A stretch of 64,000 nucleotides of DNA from CBDCWT01 sp965223305 (GTDB lineage Bacteria; Planctomycetota; Planctomycetia; Pirellulales; Pirellulaceae). Positions within the stretch are counted from its first letter, which is position 1, and every line of letters starts with the position of its first letter. Where the stretch lies: contig CBDCWT010000031.1 of NCBI GenBank assembly GCA_965223305.1, positions 1-64,000 of the forward strand, in the 5' to 3' direction. The notes beneath the pieces are model-generated. The model was given only the letters and a program-made list of their open reading frames with translations, made no database searches and was not told where the DNA came from. The position numbers and the translations under genes were made by a program. Below are positions 17,240 to 26,183 of this stretch, one piece after another.

Positions 17240-17344
17240 CGCTTTCGTCCACCGGATATCTGCGTCTATGCTAGATCGTGCGTTTAAGCCAGAGTGTTCG
17301 TGCGTTTACTGAAGCTGATCTCTTGGGATTGGTGAGGCAACCCG

Positions 17345-18280
17345 TCAGTTCCGGTTCCGTGCAAACCAGCCAAGCGGCCGCGAAGAAACCGCGGAATCAT
17401 CAAAGATGACCGTCGCCCGCCCCTCCCCAAGGGGATCACCGACAATGTGGTTGGTGTAATTGCCAAGCCCCCAAATCGGGTGCGTATCGGTCCCGTCCTT
17501 GCCTCCCAGGCTAGTCACCACCGATTTGGCTTCCAGGATGAGTCGCCCATTCTGAAATACAGTAATTCGTCCGTTCTTACCTGTGCGAGATTCATAGAAC
17601 ACCTCGATGTGCGTCCACTGCCGAGCTTCAAAGGTCAGTGGAGTCGTTTGGCCATAGGAACTAGGATTGTTCACAGGTGAGTAGAGGTAAAAGTACATCT
17701 GGCCCGATTCTGCGACAGCAAGATTGAGAGCCCAAACGGGCTGGCTCTCGCCGTTGATATCTTCACTCTTGAATTGAAATACGTTCCACCAGCCGCCGTC
17801 TCCGGGATCCCAAGGCGGTTCTTTCCGCGGATCGTAGCGGTTCGGAAAGTAGAGCCACGTGCTGAAATACGCTCTGTTTGGAAGGAAACTGCCCTCGTCG
17901 TCCCAAGCGCGGTCGGTCCACAGCATCAGTCGAACTGCTCGGTTGCCGTAACGAGCCCGGAAGGCGCTGGTGATCGTCGTCTCGACTGCCCAGTGGCCAC
18001 TGTGCGCCGCCGTTTCGGTTGCGCGTGCCCACACATCTTTTTCGCCCGTATTGAAGATGCCACTGCCAGCATAGCGGAAGCCGCGACGAGTCCAGGCGTC
18101 AAGCCTGCCATTCTCGTAGTCGGCCTTCCAGATGATCGAGCGTTGCACGTCACGCGGAAGGCTCTCAAACCAAGTTGGCGTTTCGTCTGCCGAGCAGCTA
18201 CCCCAGGTGAATACCGTGACGAACAGTGTCGCCAGAAGAAGAGTCGTTCCAGGTTGCAGGAACAACGCACGTACTTTCAT
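17345..18280 (-). CDS. Secreted polysaccharide-lyase-like jelly-roll protein
   Basis: About 311 residues from the ATG at 18280. The first 30 residues ('MKVRALFLQPGTTLLLATLF...SCSADE') are a signal peptide, which is why this start is preferred over the longer frame to 18421. The mature part has the look of the concanavalin-like jelly-roll of heparin-lyase-I-type polysaccharide lyases: 'GHWAVET', 'NRAYFSTWLYFP', 'WWNVFQFKS', 'QWTHIEVFYES...GRITVFQNGRLI', 'IFDDSAV'. Catalytic residues cannot be assigned by eye. Lyases in EPS loci usually trim or release the polymer in the periplasm or outside the cell, a plausible job here. It lies 105 bp upstream of the NRPS gene, in the same direction. The family assignment is tentative below the fold level. 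Confidence 0.65.
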   Translation of the reverse strand: MKVRALFLQPGTTLLLATLFVTVFTWGSCSADETPTWFESLPRDVQRSIIWKADYENGRLDAWTRRGFRYAGSGIFNTGEKDVWARATETAAHSGHWAVETTITSAFRARYGNRAVRLMLWTDRAWDDEGSFLPNRAYFSTWLYFPNRYDPRKEPPWDPGDGGWWNVFQFKSEDINGESQPVWALNLAVAESGQMYFYLYSPVNNPSSYGQTTPLTFEARQWTHIEVFYESRTGKNGRITVFQNGRLILEAKSVVTSLGGKDGTDTHPIWGLGNYTNHIVGDPLGEGRATVIFDDSAVSSRPLGWFARNRN

Positions 18281-18516
18281 CCGGGCGGGAGAAGGGCAAC
18301 GCGAACAGAGTCCCGTCGGCGCATCTCGCGACGTGGAGCTGCAATGAGATGCGGTTTGATGACTCTGGTCGTGCACTTGTGTTGGTTTGTCCATCGGTCT
18401 ACATGCGCCGCCCCGGGACAACAGCGAATCTGGCCCAGGCCGTTTTCAACGGTACCCATGAATACGTCTTGCGAAACCGCCCGCGCCGTTCGTCAAAGAC
18501 GCGAGTTCGAGTCGAG

Positions 18517-19662
18517 TCATTTGACGGTCTCCGAGGAAAGAAGCTGGTCTGATCGAGAGGCCGAACACGCGTCGCGCATCCCGTCGCTGGAGCACGTCGC
18601 GATGGTTGCCACCTCGGCCGCCGGCCCCTCTACGCTTCGCTTGTTGTCCACTTCGACAATACGTGACTGATCTCGATCCCTCCACCACTGAGCAACTTCT
18701 CGAGGTAAAGCGTGCCAGTAGTCGCGCTGCTCCCGGAGATGAATCAAAAAGCTGCGATAGATTTCACGCCGCTGTGGAGAATCCAAGTAGTCGGGATGGG
18801 TGAGCAGCAGCGCCATTCCCGACCACTTCTTGATCACAGACAGCTTTTGTTGCCAGATCGTGTCGGTCGTCTCTCCGAGCCCCACAAGTAAGGTGTGATC
18901 CTGCGGAAGCGTGTAGGGCAATTCGACGAATCGTCCAGCAACAAACGGCCAAATCCCACCGACGCCGCCCGGCATCGCCTGGAATGGGTCAATATCGAAG
19001 TAGGAGGAGTCATAATCAATGTCCAGCAGCTGGAGCCAATCCAGGTTCCTGTGCACCATCGGTGCGCGAAAACCCACCGCACCGAAACGGGCGATCGCCC
19101 TGTTGATGTCATGAGATCGACGACGAAATGTGGCGTACGAACAAAACAACCTACCGTCGTGGTTGAAACCCTGAATGCCTATCTCAAACCCTCGAGCACG
19201 CAGGTCTGCTAGCAGACCGTCATCGATCGCGTACTTGTACGGCACGATGTTCCAGGAAGATCGAAACCCCAGCTCCTCCTCGATTCGTGCCAACTCATCA
19301 ATCAGGCGCATTCCCTCCCTCGTCTCCACGTCATGCGTTAACGTCAGTGCGTACTGATGGCCAGACGGCCACGGATGAATAAGCTCAGGCAGCGGGCAAC
19401 CGCCAGCGAGGACTTTCTCGAGCTCTTCGAAGAACTTCGCCGGGACAAACCATTGGTCGTCTACCTCGACATTTTGATTCCTCCATCTCTGCAAGAGTTG
19501 TCGAGCGGCGATGGGAATCAATGGTCGAAGTCGATAGTAGATGCGAAAACTAGTCGAGAGCTGCGCTCCCGCCACGTCAGCGTCTAACGCCCCCTGAAAG
19601 AGCTTGTCGACTTCGGCTTCGTCAAAAAGAAAGCGTGCTGCTACCATAACTAACTCGTCCAC
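18517..19662 (-). CDS. Polysaccharide deacetylase (NodB-like), EPS-associated
   Basis: A 381-residue cytoplasmic protein without signal peptide. The central part has NodB-type features: 'ALTLTHDVET' (metal/catalytic Asp motif), 'RSSWNIVPYKY', 'GFEIGIQGFNHDG' (His motif), 'VGFRAPMVHRNLDWL' and 'ELPYTLPQD', with 'LLTHPDY' at the end. The last 40 residues after 'VAQWWRDRD' look unstructured. Enzymes of this family remove N-acetyl groups from amino sugars and form a known subgroup in exosortase-A EPS clusters. Deacetylation would expose an amine, a possible acceptor for the FemAB-like protein of this locus; this link is inference. It overlaps the preceding glycosyltransferase gene by 13 bp. Confidence 0.85.
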   Translation of the reverse strand: MDELVMVAARFLFDEAEVDKLFQGALDADVAGAQLSTSFRIYYRLRPLIPIAARQLLQRWRNQNVEVDDQWFVPAKFFEELEKVLAGGCPLPELIHPWPSGHQYALTLTHDVETREGMRLIDELARIEEELGFRSSWNIVPYKYAIDDGLLADLRARGFEIGIQGFNHDGRLFCSYATFRRRSHDINRAIARFGAVGFRAPMVHRNLDWLQLLDIDYDSSYFDIDPFQAMPGGVGGIWPFVAGRFVELPYTLPQDHTLLVGLGETTDTIWQQKLSVIKKWSGMALLLTHPDYLDSPQRREIYRSFLIHLREQRDYWHALPREVAQWWRDRDQSRIVEVDNKRSVEGPAAEVATIATCSSDGMRDACSASRSDQLLSSETVK

Positions 19663-20942
19663 TCAAACATGGCATCGTTGGTATCGGGCGACCACTCTTC
19701 ATCTCTTGCCGCCTGAGGTTCGAGCAGGCCCAGTCGCTCATAGACCGACAGCAATTGAGGAATCGAATGCTTCCACGAGAGCCCCGACTCAACGCGGTGG
19801 CGACCGAACTCTCCCATCGCTCGACGTCGTTGCGGGTCGTCCATTAGTTTCTCGAGGGCGTGGGCAAAGGCGCGGCAATCATTGTCGGAAACGTAGATCG
19901 CACTCTCGCCGGCGGTAAATCGTGTCTCCGTCAAATCAAACGAGACGATCGGCTTGCTCTGAGCCATGTACTCCATCACCTTGATCAGCGTGCATCGCGT
20001 CGTGTATTCGTTTTCAGGATCCGGCGCGGTGCAAATATCCATCGCCGCTATATAGGGAACCACCTCGCCCAAGCCCACGGCGCCTACAAACACGGTGTGC
20101 TCTTCGATTCCCAAGTGCTTTGCCAGCTGAGTTAGGTCATCGAAGGTCTCACCATCGCCAACCAGAACACAGACCCAATCCCGCCTGCCTAGTCCGTCGC
20201 GTAAGTGCTGCAAAGCCCGCAGAAGATTGTCTACGCCATCCAACGCACCCATAGCACCGAGGAAACCGATCACCGTCTGCTGGCAATCTCGAAGACTCGG
20301 GTGCGGCTCGACGTCAGCGAAGTGTCGTGGCTCGGGACCGTTGCGCACAATAGTGATGCGGTCGGCTGGGATTCCAGAACGGGCGATACCAATTTCCTTG
20401 AATGATTGATTGGTGACAATCACGTGATTCGCTGCGCGATACGAAAGACGCTCAAAGATTACGAGGATACGATGCAGAACGGAGCCCTTGCCCTGGAATC
20501 GGACTCGAAACATCTCAGGTGCGAGGTCGTGGTGGTCGAAGACGAATTTCTTGCCCAGCAGTCTGTAGAAGAGAGCAATCGCCACGAAGAAGTCGGGTGG
20601 ATTGTGAGCGTGAATGACGTAAAATCCCCGCTTGGCCAGAACATACAGCGAGAGCAGCCAGCTAGCGAGCATAGCGTGGGCGTACTCAATCATATAGCCG
20701 ATCGCTCCGCTGCCGAACTCGGCCGGAGTGTATTGGTAGATATGCGCGCCATCGAGAACAAGTTTCCTGGCTTCGTAACTCGCCCGCGGACAGATCACCG
20801 AAACCTCGAGGCCCGCCCGCGTCAGGGCCGTGACTTCCCGGCGGACGCGCCCATCGAGGCTGTAAGGCACGTTTTCGAGAAACATCAGAACGTGGGCTGC
20901 CCGTCGTTTTACAGGTGACGCGTTCATTTTTTGGCCCAACAT
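19650..20942 (-). CDS. Glycosyltransferase, GT4 family
   Basis: A 430-residue retaining glycosyltransferase with the GT-B fold. The N-terminal half shows 'FLENVPYSLDGRVRREVTALTRAG' and 'VIHAHNPPDF', and the C-terminal half 'VIGFLGAMGALDGVDNLLRAL', 'VLVGDGE' and 'TLIKVMEYMAQSKPIVSFD', the nucleotide-sugar binding end of GT4 enzymes. The start may be 20942 or the ATG five codons later (MNASPV). It is expected to add one sugar to the lipid-linked repeat unit at the cytoplasmic face. The gene overlaps the deacetylase by 13 bp and follows the intact asparagine synthase after 68 bp. The sugar donor cannot be predicted. Confidence 0.9.
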   Translation of the reverse strand: MLGQKMNASPVKRRAAHVLMFLENVPYSLDGRVRREVTALTRAGLEVSVICPRASYEARKLVLDGAHIYQYTPAEFGSGAIGYMIEYAHAMLASWLLSLYVLAKRGFYVIHAHNPPDFFVAIALFYRLLGKKFVFDHHDLAPEMFRVRFQGKGSVLHRILVIFERLSYRAANHVIVTNQSFKEIGIARSGIPADRITIVRNGPEPRHFADVEPHPSLRDCQQTVIGFLGAMGALDGVDNLLRALQHLRDGLGRRDWVCVLVGDGETFDDLTQLAKHLGIEEHTVFVGAVGLGEVVPYIAAMDICTAPDPENEYTTRCTLIKVMEYMAQSKPIVSFDLTETRFTAGESAIYVSDNDCRAFAHALEKLMDDPQRRRAMGEFGRHRVESGLSWKHSIPQLLSVYERLGLLEPQAARDEEWSPDTNDAMFEWTS

Positions 20943-21010
20943 CTGTTTACCTCAACGCTCGTAGCACGTGATTCTCGGTGCCTTACCTCGCTCCGCACCG
21001 ATACGTTCTC

Positions 21011-22924
21011 TCAGGAAACGACATTCTGCAGAAACTCCGTCGGCGCGGCCGCTGGCCGCGAGTCAATGAATCGCTGTTGCCAGAGCTCCAAGTTCATTAA
21101 GCCCCACAATGGAAGCGCGTGATCCGCAAACCCAGACTCATGTTGGCGGATCAGTGATTGCACGTACTCGACATCGAACAGGCCGCGCCGTCGTAGTGTC
21201 TCCTCCGCCAACAGGTCGCGCATCATGGGGCGCGCCTCGTTCCGCAACCATTCGTCGATCGGTATCGGAAAACCCTGCTTCCGGCGAGACACGATCGGCA
21301 GCGGAAGCAAGTCGGCGGCGACGCGTTTCAGCAAGTGCTTTCTTCGGCCTCCATGCAACTTAAACTCCGCCGGCAAACTCGCGGCGAACTCGACCAACTT
21401 GTGATCCAACAGCGGCACACGCGCCTCGAGTGAATTGGCCATCGTCAGCTTGTCGCCCCGCAACAGCAGGTAGTCGACTAACCACGCTTTCGTGTCGCAG
21501 TACAGCATGCGGTCCAGCGATTTCTCAGCGTCACATTGCTTCAGCAGGCGATCGAAGACGTGGCGGGCGCCGCTCGACTGCTCGACCGGCCATTCACTCA
21601 GCAGAGAGGCCTTGGCGTCGTCGCCGAACAAGGGAAACCAGTTGGCGAAACGAGTTGCTTCGTCACGAAACGTCAGTGCGCTGATCGCAAGCTTGCCACG
21701 ACGCATTCCAGGCAGAGTCGACATGACCCTGCGAACGCCGTTGCCGAGGAAGCCAGGGCAATGTCGAGTCCAGGCTGAGTACTGCTCGCCTTGATAACGG
21801 GCGTAGCCGGCAAACAGCTCGTCGCCACCTTCACCCGTTAACACCATCTTGACGTGCTCCTGCGCCAACCCAGCTACCAGGTACGTCGCCACGGTTGCTT
21901 GGTCGGCAATCGGCTGATCCAGGTGCCACAGGACTCGTTCAGCATGCTGCAGAAAATGCTGGGAGGTCGTCACCAGTGTGTGGTGCTCACAACCGAATCG
22001 GTCGGCCGCCAGCTTGGCGTAAGGCAGCTCATCATGACCTGCGCTACCGGCGAAACCAATTGAAAAAGTCTTCACCGGCTCGTTTAGCTCCGCCGCCATC
22101 AAGGCAACGATCAGGCTGGAATCCACTCCGCCGCTCAAGAACGCACCGAAAGGCACGTCGCTTCGCAGCCGCAACCGCACCGACTCCCGCAACAACGCCT
22201 CCAACTCTTCGGCGTACTCGTCTTCCGAGGAAGGTGTTTCGGACTTGCGAAAAGAAAGATCCCAATAGGCCCGTGTCTCGAGTTTTCTATCGCGGGCAAT
22301 CATATAGTGGCCCGGCAGCAGAGACTGAATTCCGTCAAACAGAGTGCGCGGCGCCGGGACGTACTTAAGCGAGAGATAGTCACTGAGTGCTCGACGATCG
22401 AGCGAAGTCGACACGGCTGGATGCTGTAGCAGCGCCTTGATTTCAGAACCGAACAGCAGCGTGTCACCGCGATTGAAAAAATAGAGCGGCTTGATGCCCA
22501 ATCGATCCCGTGCAATGAACAGTTCCCGGGTGCGACCGTCCCAAATCGCAAACGCAAACATCCCGCGCAGATGGCTCAGACATTCCGTGCCAAACTCTTC
22601 GTACAAATGTACGATGACTTCCGTATCGCTGTGAGTTTTCAGCGTGTGTCCGCTGGAGAGCAGCTGTTGTCGTAGTTCACGATAGTTGTAGATCTCACCA
22701 TTAAAAACGACGGCGTATCGTCCTGATTCATCGAAGATCGGTTGTCCGCCTTCGGCCAGATCAATAATGCTGAGCCGACGCATCCCCATCGCTAATTCGC
22801 CGTCGATCAACCGTCCTTCATCGTCCGGACCACGGTGGATAATCGATCCAAGCATGCGATCGAGCACATCGGCGGGTGCCAGCCGTGATGGATCGAAATT
22901 CAGGATGCCTGCTATTCCACACAT
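21011..22924 (-). CDS. Asparagine synthase (glutamine-hydrolysing)-like amidotransferase, intact copy
   Basis: A 637-residue class II amidotransferase. I place the start at 22924, not two codons earlier, because the N-terminal Cys of 'MCGIAGIL' must be exposed as the glutaminase nucleophile. The glutaminase domain shows 'HRGPDDEG', 'RLSIIDL' and 'FNGEIYNY'; the synthetase domain has the PP-loop 'SGGVDSS' and 'TGEGGDELFAGY'. The gene starts 2 nt after the stop of the upstream GT4 gene, so it is part of the operon. Such proteins are standard in exosortase-A EPS clusters, where they probably amidate a sugar carboxylate such as a uronic acid. That role fits the uronate-type precursor genes upstream in this locus but is not proven by sequence. 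Confidence 0.92.
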   Translation of the reverse strand: MCGIAGILNFDPSRLAPADVLDRMLGSIIHRGPDDEGRLIDGELAMGMRRLSIIDLAEGGQPIFDESGRYAVVFNGEIYNYRELRQQLLSSGHTLKTHSDTEVIVHLYEEFGTECLSHLRGMFAFAIWDGRTRELFIARDRLGIKPLYFFNRGDTLLFGSEIKALLQHPAVSTSLDRRALSDYLSLKYVPAPRTLFDGIQSLLPGHYMIARDRKLETRAYWDLSFRKSETPSSEDEYAEELEALLRESVRLRLRSDVPFGAFLSGGVDSSLIVALMAAELNEPVKTFSIGFAGSAGHDELPYAKLAADRFGCEHHTLVTTSQHFLQHAERVLWHLDQPIADQATVATYLVAGLAQEHVKMVLTGEGGDELFAGYARYQGEQYSAWTRHCPGFLGNGVRRVMSTLPGMRRGKLAISALTFRDEATRFANWFPLFGDDAKASLLSEWPVEQSSGARHVFDRLLKQCDAEKSLDRMLYCDTKAWLVDYLLLRGDKLTMANSLEARVPLLDHKLVEFAASLPAEFKLHGGRRKHLLKRVAADLLPLPIVSRRKQGFPIPIDEWLRNEARPMMRDLLAEETLRRRGLFDVEYVQSLIRQHESGFADHALPLWGLMNLELWQQRFIDSRPAAAPTEFLQNVVS

Positions 22925-22926
22925 CG

Positions 22927-24093
22927 TCAAAAGTCCGTAGCGTTTGTCATCCCGTCGACGCGCGGCCGTCGATCGTCGCGCGAGTGCACGCGACGATGAC
23001 TCGTTCGTCCTGCAAGCTCTGTCTCTTGATCTGTACCGAGTTTCTCAGAGCACAAACCAGCCGCAGCTGGTCGATCTATCAGTTGTGGGGAGCGCCGCCG
23101 GGTGTCGCGATCAAGCGCCCGTTCATAAACTCCGATCACCCGCCGGGCGATACTTTCCAAGCCGAGGCCCCGCTGCAAGAGGAGCTCGCGGCCGTCGACC
23201 GAGCTGGGGTGCGACAACGATGCAGCTAGTTGCTCTCCGATTTCCTGCGGATCTCGCTCGCACACCGAGCACCCCGAGACGTTCTCCAGCATCTGGGCCA
23301 CATCACCGACGCGAACGCCGATGATAGGAACGTTGCACGCCATCGCCTCCTTCACCACATTGGGAGAGCCCTCGATCAATGAGGTCATCAGCATCACATC
23401 GCAGGCATTCATGAGAATCGAGACGCGCTGTGGTTCCACTCCCCAAAGCGGGACCAAGTCGATCGGCCGCGACAGCAGCCGGGCAGCAACGTCGACCGCT
23501 GCCGAAGCCAGCTTGTGGCCCTTTCTGGGGTTGCTGGGGTCTCCGGGAAAGAGCACTACTTTTCGTGTCGGGGGCAGGTTCATTTCCTGTCGTGCCGATT
23601 CGCGGCCGATGGGGAGAAACGTGTTGAGATCGACCCCGTTGGGGATCACGCTTGAAGGAGTCGGCGCGATCACATCAGCCATCTCTCGGCTCTTCACGAT
23701 CACCTGGCTGGCCAGCCGGGCCAGCACTCTGTTGGTGCGGACCATCAATCTGCTAAACCGAGTCAAGTCTCCCGCGTCGTTGCAGGGCGTTCCCAGCAGG
23801 TCGTCGCCCATGAACGAGACCACCAGTGGCGCTCGACTACCCGAAAACGAGAGCGCCATTCGGCCCAGCCAACCACAGTAACCAAAATGCGCGTGGACCA
23901 CGTCCGCTTGTTGGGCCAGCAGGCGAATTCGCGGAAGCACCTGCAGGTACTTCAGTTTCGGTAGTCCCCGTACATCCACGACATCCACTGACAGTCCCTG
24001 CGCACGCAGCGACTCGATCTGGCGCGCACAAGGAGCCATGCTGCCGGGCAGCGCAGCCGACGGCAGTTCGGGACAAATCATCAGGACTCGCAC
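22927..24093 (-). CDS. Glycosyltransferase, GT4 family
   Basis: A 388-residue GT-B glycosyltransferase. It shows 'MRVLMICPELP' with a glycine-rich acceptor loop, 'ADVVHAHFGYCGWLG', 'VVSFMGDDLLG', 'VIPNGVDLNTF', and the EX7E signature 'EGSPNVVKE' in the C-terminal domain, so both catalytic acidic residues are present. The last 50 residues are low-complexity and Arg-rich. The stop is separated by 2 nt from the start of the next gene (amidotransferase) and the start lies 28 bp after the end of the frameshifted amidotransferase gene. It probably extends the EPS repeat unit. Donor and linkage unknown. Confidence 0.9.
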   Translation of the reverse strand: MRVLMICPELPSAALPGSMAPCARQIESLRAQGLSVDVVDVRGLPKLKYLQVLPRIRLLAQQADVVHAHFGYCGWLGRMALSFSGSRAPLVVSFMGDDLLGTPCNDAGDLTRFSRLMVRTNRVLARLASQVIVKSREMADVIAPTPSSVIPNGVDLNTFLPIGRESARQEMNLPPTRKVVLFPGDPSNPRKGHKLASAAVDVAARLLSRPIDLVPLWGVEPQRVSILMNACDVMLMTSLIEGSPNVVKEAMACNVPIIGVRVGDVAQMLENVSGCSVCERDPQEIGEQLAASLSHPSSVDGRELLLQRGLGLESIARRVIGVYERALDRDTRRRSPQLIDRPAAAGLCSEKLGTDQETELAGRTSHRRVHSRDDRRPRVDGMTNATDF

Positions 24094-24121
24094 GCCGATG
24101 TCCCCTTCATGCTACTAATAG

Positions 24122-26183
24122 TCAAAGTCTTCGTGCCCAGCGCAAGTTTTCACTCTGGCTTCCCCCCTCATCCGACCTTCGGCCACCTTCTCCCGGGCGA
24201 TGAGAAGGCACTTTGGTGGCGGCCAAAGGCCGCGCTGGGCCAGCTGTGGCCCCAGCCATGACCCCGGCTGCCGCATCGCCGGTTTGATACTGAGTGTGCC
24301 AGGAGGCAAATGTCAACAACAACCAAATGCGGTTAGCGTGGTCGACTGTCCCTTGCTGATGTTCGTTCAACGTTTGTGCAACGAAACTCCGGTCGAACAT
24401 CTCCTCCGGTAGTCCGCTGGCCAACGTGTCCTGCACAAAGTCATGAAGGTGCCCCCGGAACCAGTCACGCAACGGCACACTGAATCCTTGTTTCCCTTTC
24501 CTGATCGACTGGGGGGGAAGCTTGTCTCGCAGCACGCGTCTCAGAATGTGCTTGCTCCGAGAGCCACGCAGCTTGACACCTGTCGGCATTTGAGCTGCGA
24601 GTTCGACTAGTTCGTGATCCAGCAGCGGTGACCGTACTTCGAGCGCGTGCGCCATGCTCATGCGATCGACCTTTACCAGAATGTCGTCCAGCATGTAGGA
24701 GCGAAGATCGATCTCTGTCAAACGGCTGACCAGATCACGATCGCTGTGCAGCGTCTTCCAAAGCGGGTCCGGCATGTACTGCTCGCCCATATAGTCCGCG
24801 CAGTGCAGCAGGTCGTCTGTCAGCAATGAACGCAGCTGAGAAACGGACCACACGGAGGTCTTATCACGGTACGCGCGCGTGATCGGTAGAGCACTGTCGC
24901 GCAGTATCTTGGCGACACGGAGCGCTTGATAACGTCGACCTTGGGGCAGCACTCGCGCTGCTGTATTCGCTAGGCCCGGCAATACGTGGCGCCCGATTAC
25001 AGGGGGAACGTGACGACGATAGGCTTCAGCGAACAAGGCCCCACGGTAGGATGAGTATCCGGCGAATAACTCGTCGCCACCGTCTCCGCTTAGGATGACA
25101 GTGACGTGTTCGCGGGCCAGTCGCGACACGTGAAAAGTGGGGATCGCCGAGGCGTCCCCAAACGGTTCATCGCAATGTCGGATGATTGCCTGCAGTGTAT
25201 CCGCAAAGCCCCGACCCAAATCTGCCGCGCTCAGCCGCAGCAGGTGATGGTCCGTACTGTAGTAGTCCGCAACCTGCTGAGCATCCTCGGATTCGTCCCA
25301 CTCTTCGCGGTCGAATCCGATTGTGAATGTCTTCAACGGCTTGAGACCAGCGGCGCTGGCATAGGCGACCACTGCACTGGAATCGAGACCGCCGCTGAGG
25401 AACACACCAAGCGGCACTTCACTTTGTAGACGGATGCGGACCGCTTCGGCCAATTTGGCGTCTAGCCGTTCCTTCCACTCGTCTTCGGCAACTGTGTCGT
25501 CGGGAGTGAATGTGACGGACCAGTAGCGCGAGATACGAAATCTTCCACGCTCGAACACTCCGAAGTGTCCCGCGGGGAGACGACGGACATGTTCGTAGAT
25601 CGTATGGGGTTCGTGGATGTAGCCGAATTGGAAGAATTGACCGAGCGCACGATAGTTGGGTTCATTCAGACTTGGGTTCTCGACCAAAAGCGACTTCATC
25701 TCTGAACCGAACGAAAAACGGCCCTGGCGATTGGCGTAGAACAACGGCTTCTTGCCTAACCGATCCCGGGCGACCAGCAGACGCTGCCTGCGTTGATCCC
25801 AAACTGCCAAGCCAAACATGCCCCGCAGATAGGCCAGGCAGCCATCGCCGTGGTCCTCGTAGAGATGAACGATGACCTCGGTGTCCGACCCAGTCGTGAA
25901 CCGGTGTCCGCGTTTTTCCAAGTCCCCGCCGTAACTCGGCAAAGTTGTAGATTTCGCCGTTACAAACTACCTGGATGTCCCCGGCTTCGTTGGCGATCGG
26001 CTGCTGACCGCGCGCGACATCAATGATGCTCAGCCGCCGCATGCCGATCCCGGCGCCATCTTGAGAGTAATGCCCCACATCATCAGGCCCGCGATGTGTT
26101 ATGACGTCAGTCATCTGACGCAACCTCGCGCAAATCTCGAGCGAGGCAAGAGCAGGGTCGATGAGTCCAGCGATGCCGCACAT
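24122..26183 (-). pseudogene. Second asparagine-synthase-like amidotransferase, interrupted by a +1 frameshift
   Basis: Two frames together encode one class II amidotransferase. The first (26183 to about 25930) carries 'MCGIAGLI', 'HRGPDDVG' and 'CNGEIYNF'; the second (about 25927 to 24122) continues with 'DLEKRGHRFTTGSDTEVIVHLYED', 'SGGLDSS' and 'SGDGGDELFAGY'. The join falls in a run of four C at 25924-25927 (GGGG on the coding strand); removing one base restores 'ELRRDLEKRGHR', the expected family sequence. All catalytic motifs are otherwise intact, so this is either a very recent mutation, phase variation or a sequencing error. The first ATG overlaps the upstream stop (TGATG). After 'WHTQYQTGDA' the C-terminus runs for about 45 extra low-complexity residues, partly translated from a repeat-like sequence. 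It shares fold and context with the intact copy at 21011-22924. Confidence 0.85.
24165..24225. repeat. REP-like extragenic sequence at the 3' end of the frameshifted amidotransferase
   Basis: The stretch reads as a GC-rich imperfect palindrome around 'CTTCGGCCACCTTCTCCC' and looks like the short repeats scattered between planctomycete genes. Here it is translated as part of an odd C-terminal tail ('HRPGEGGRRSDEGG') of the amidotransferase, so the original stop codon was probably lost or the repeat was acquired. I see no second copy in the window, so the repeat status rests on general knowledge. Confidence 0.4.

Noticed and set aside
17774..18670. 298-codon plus-strand open frame
   Set aside because: Antisense to the lyase-like and deacetylase genes; high Arg/Ser composition of a shadow frame.
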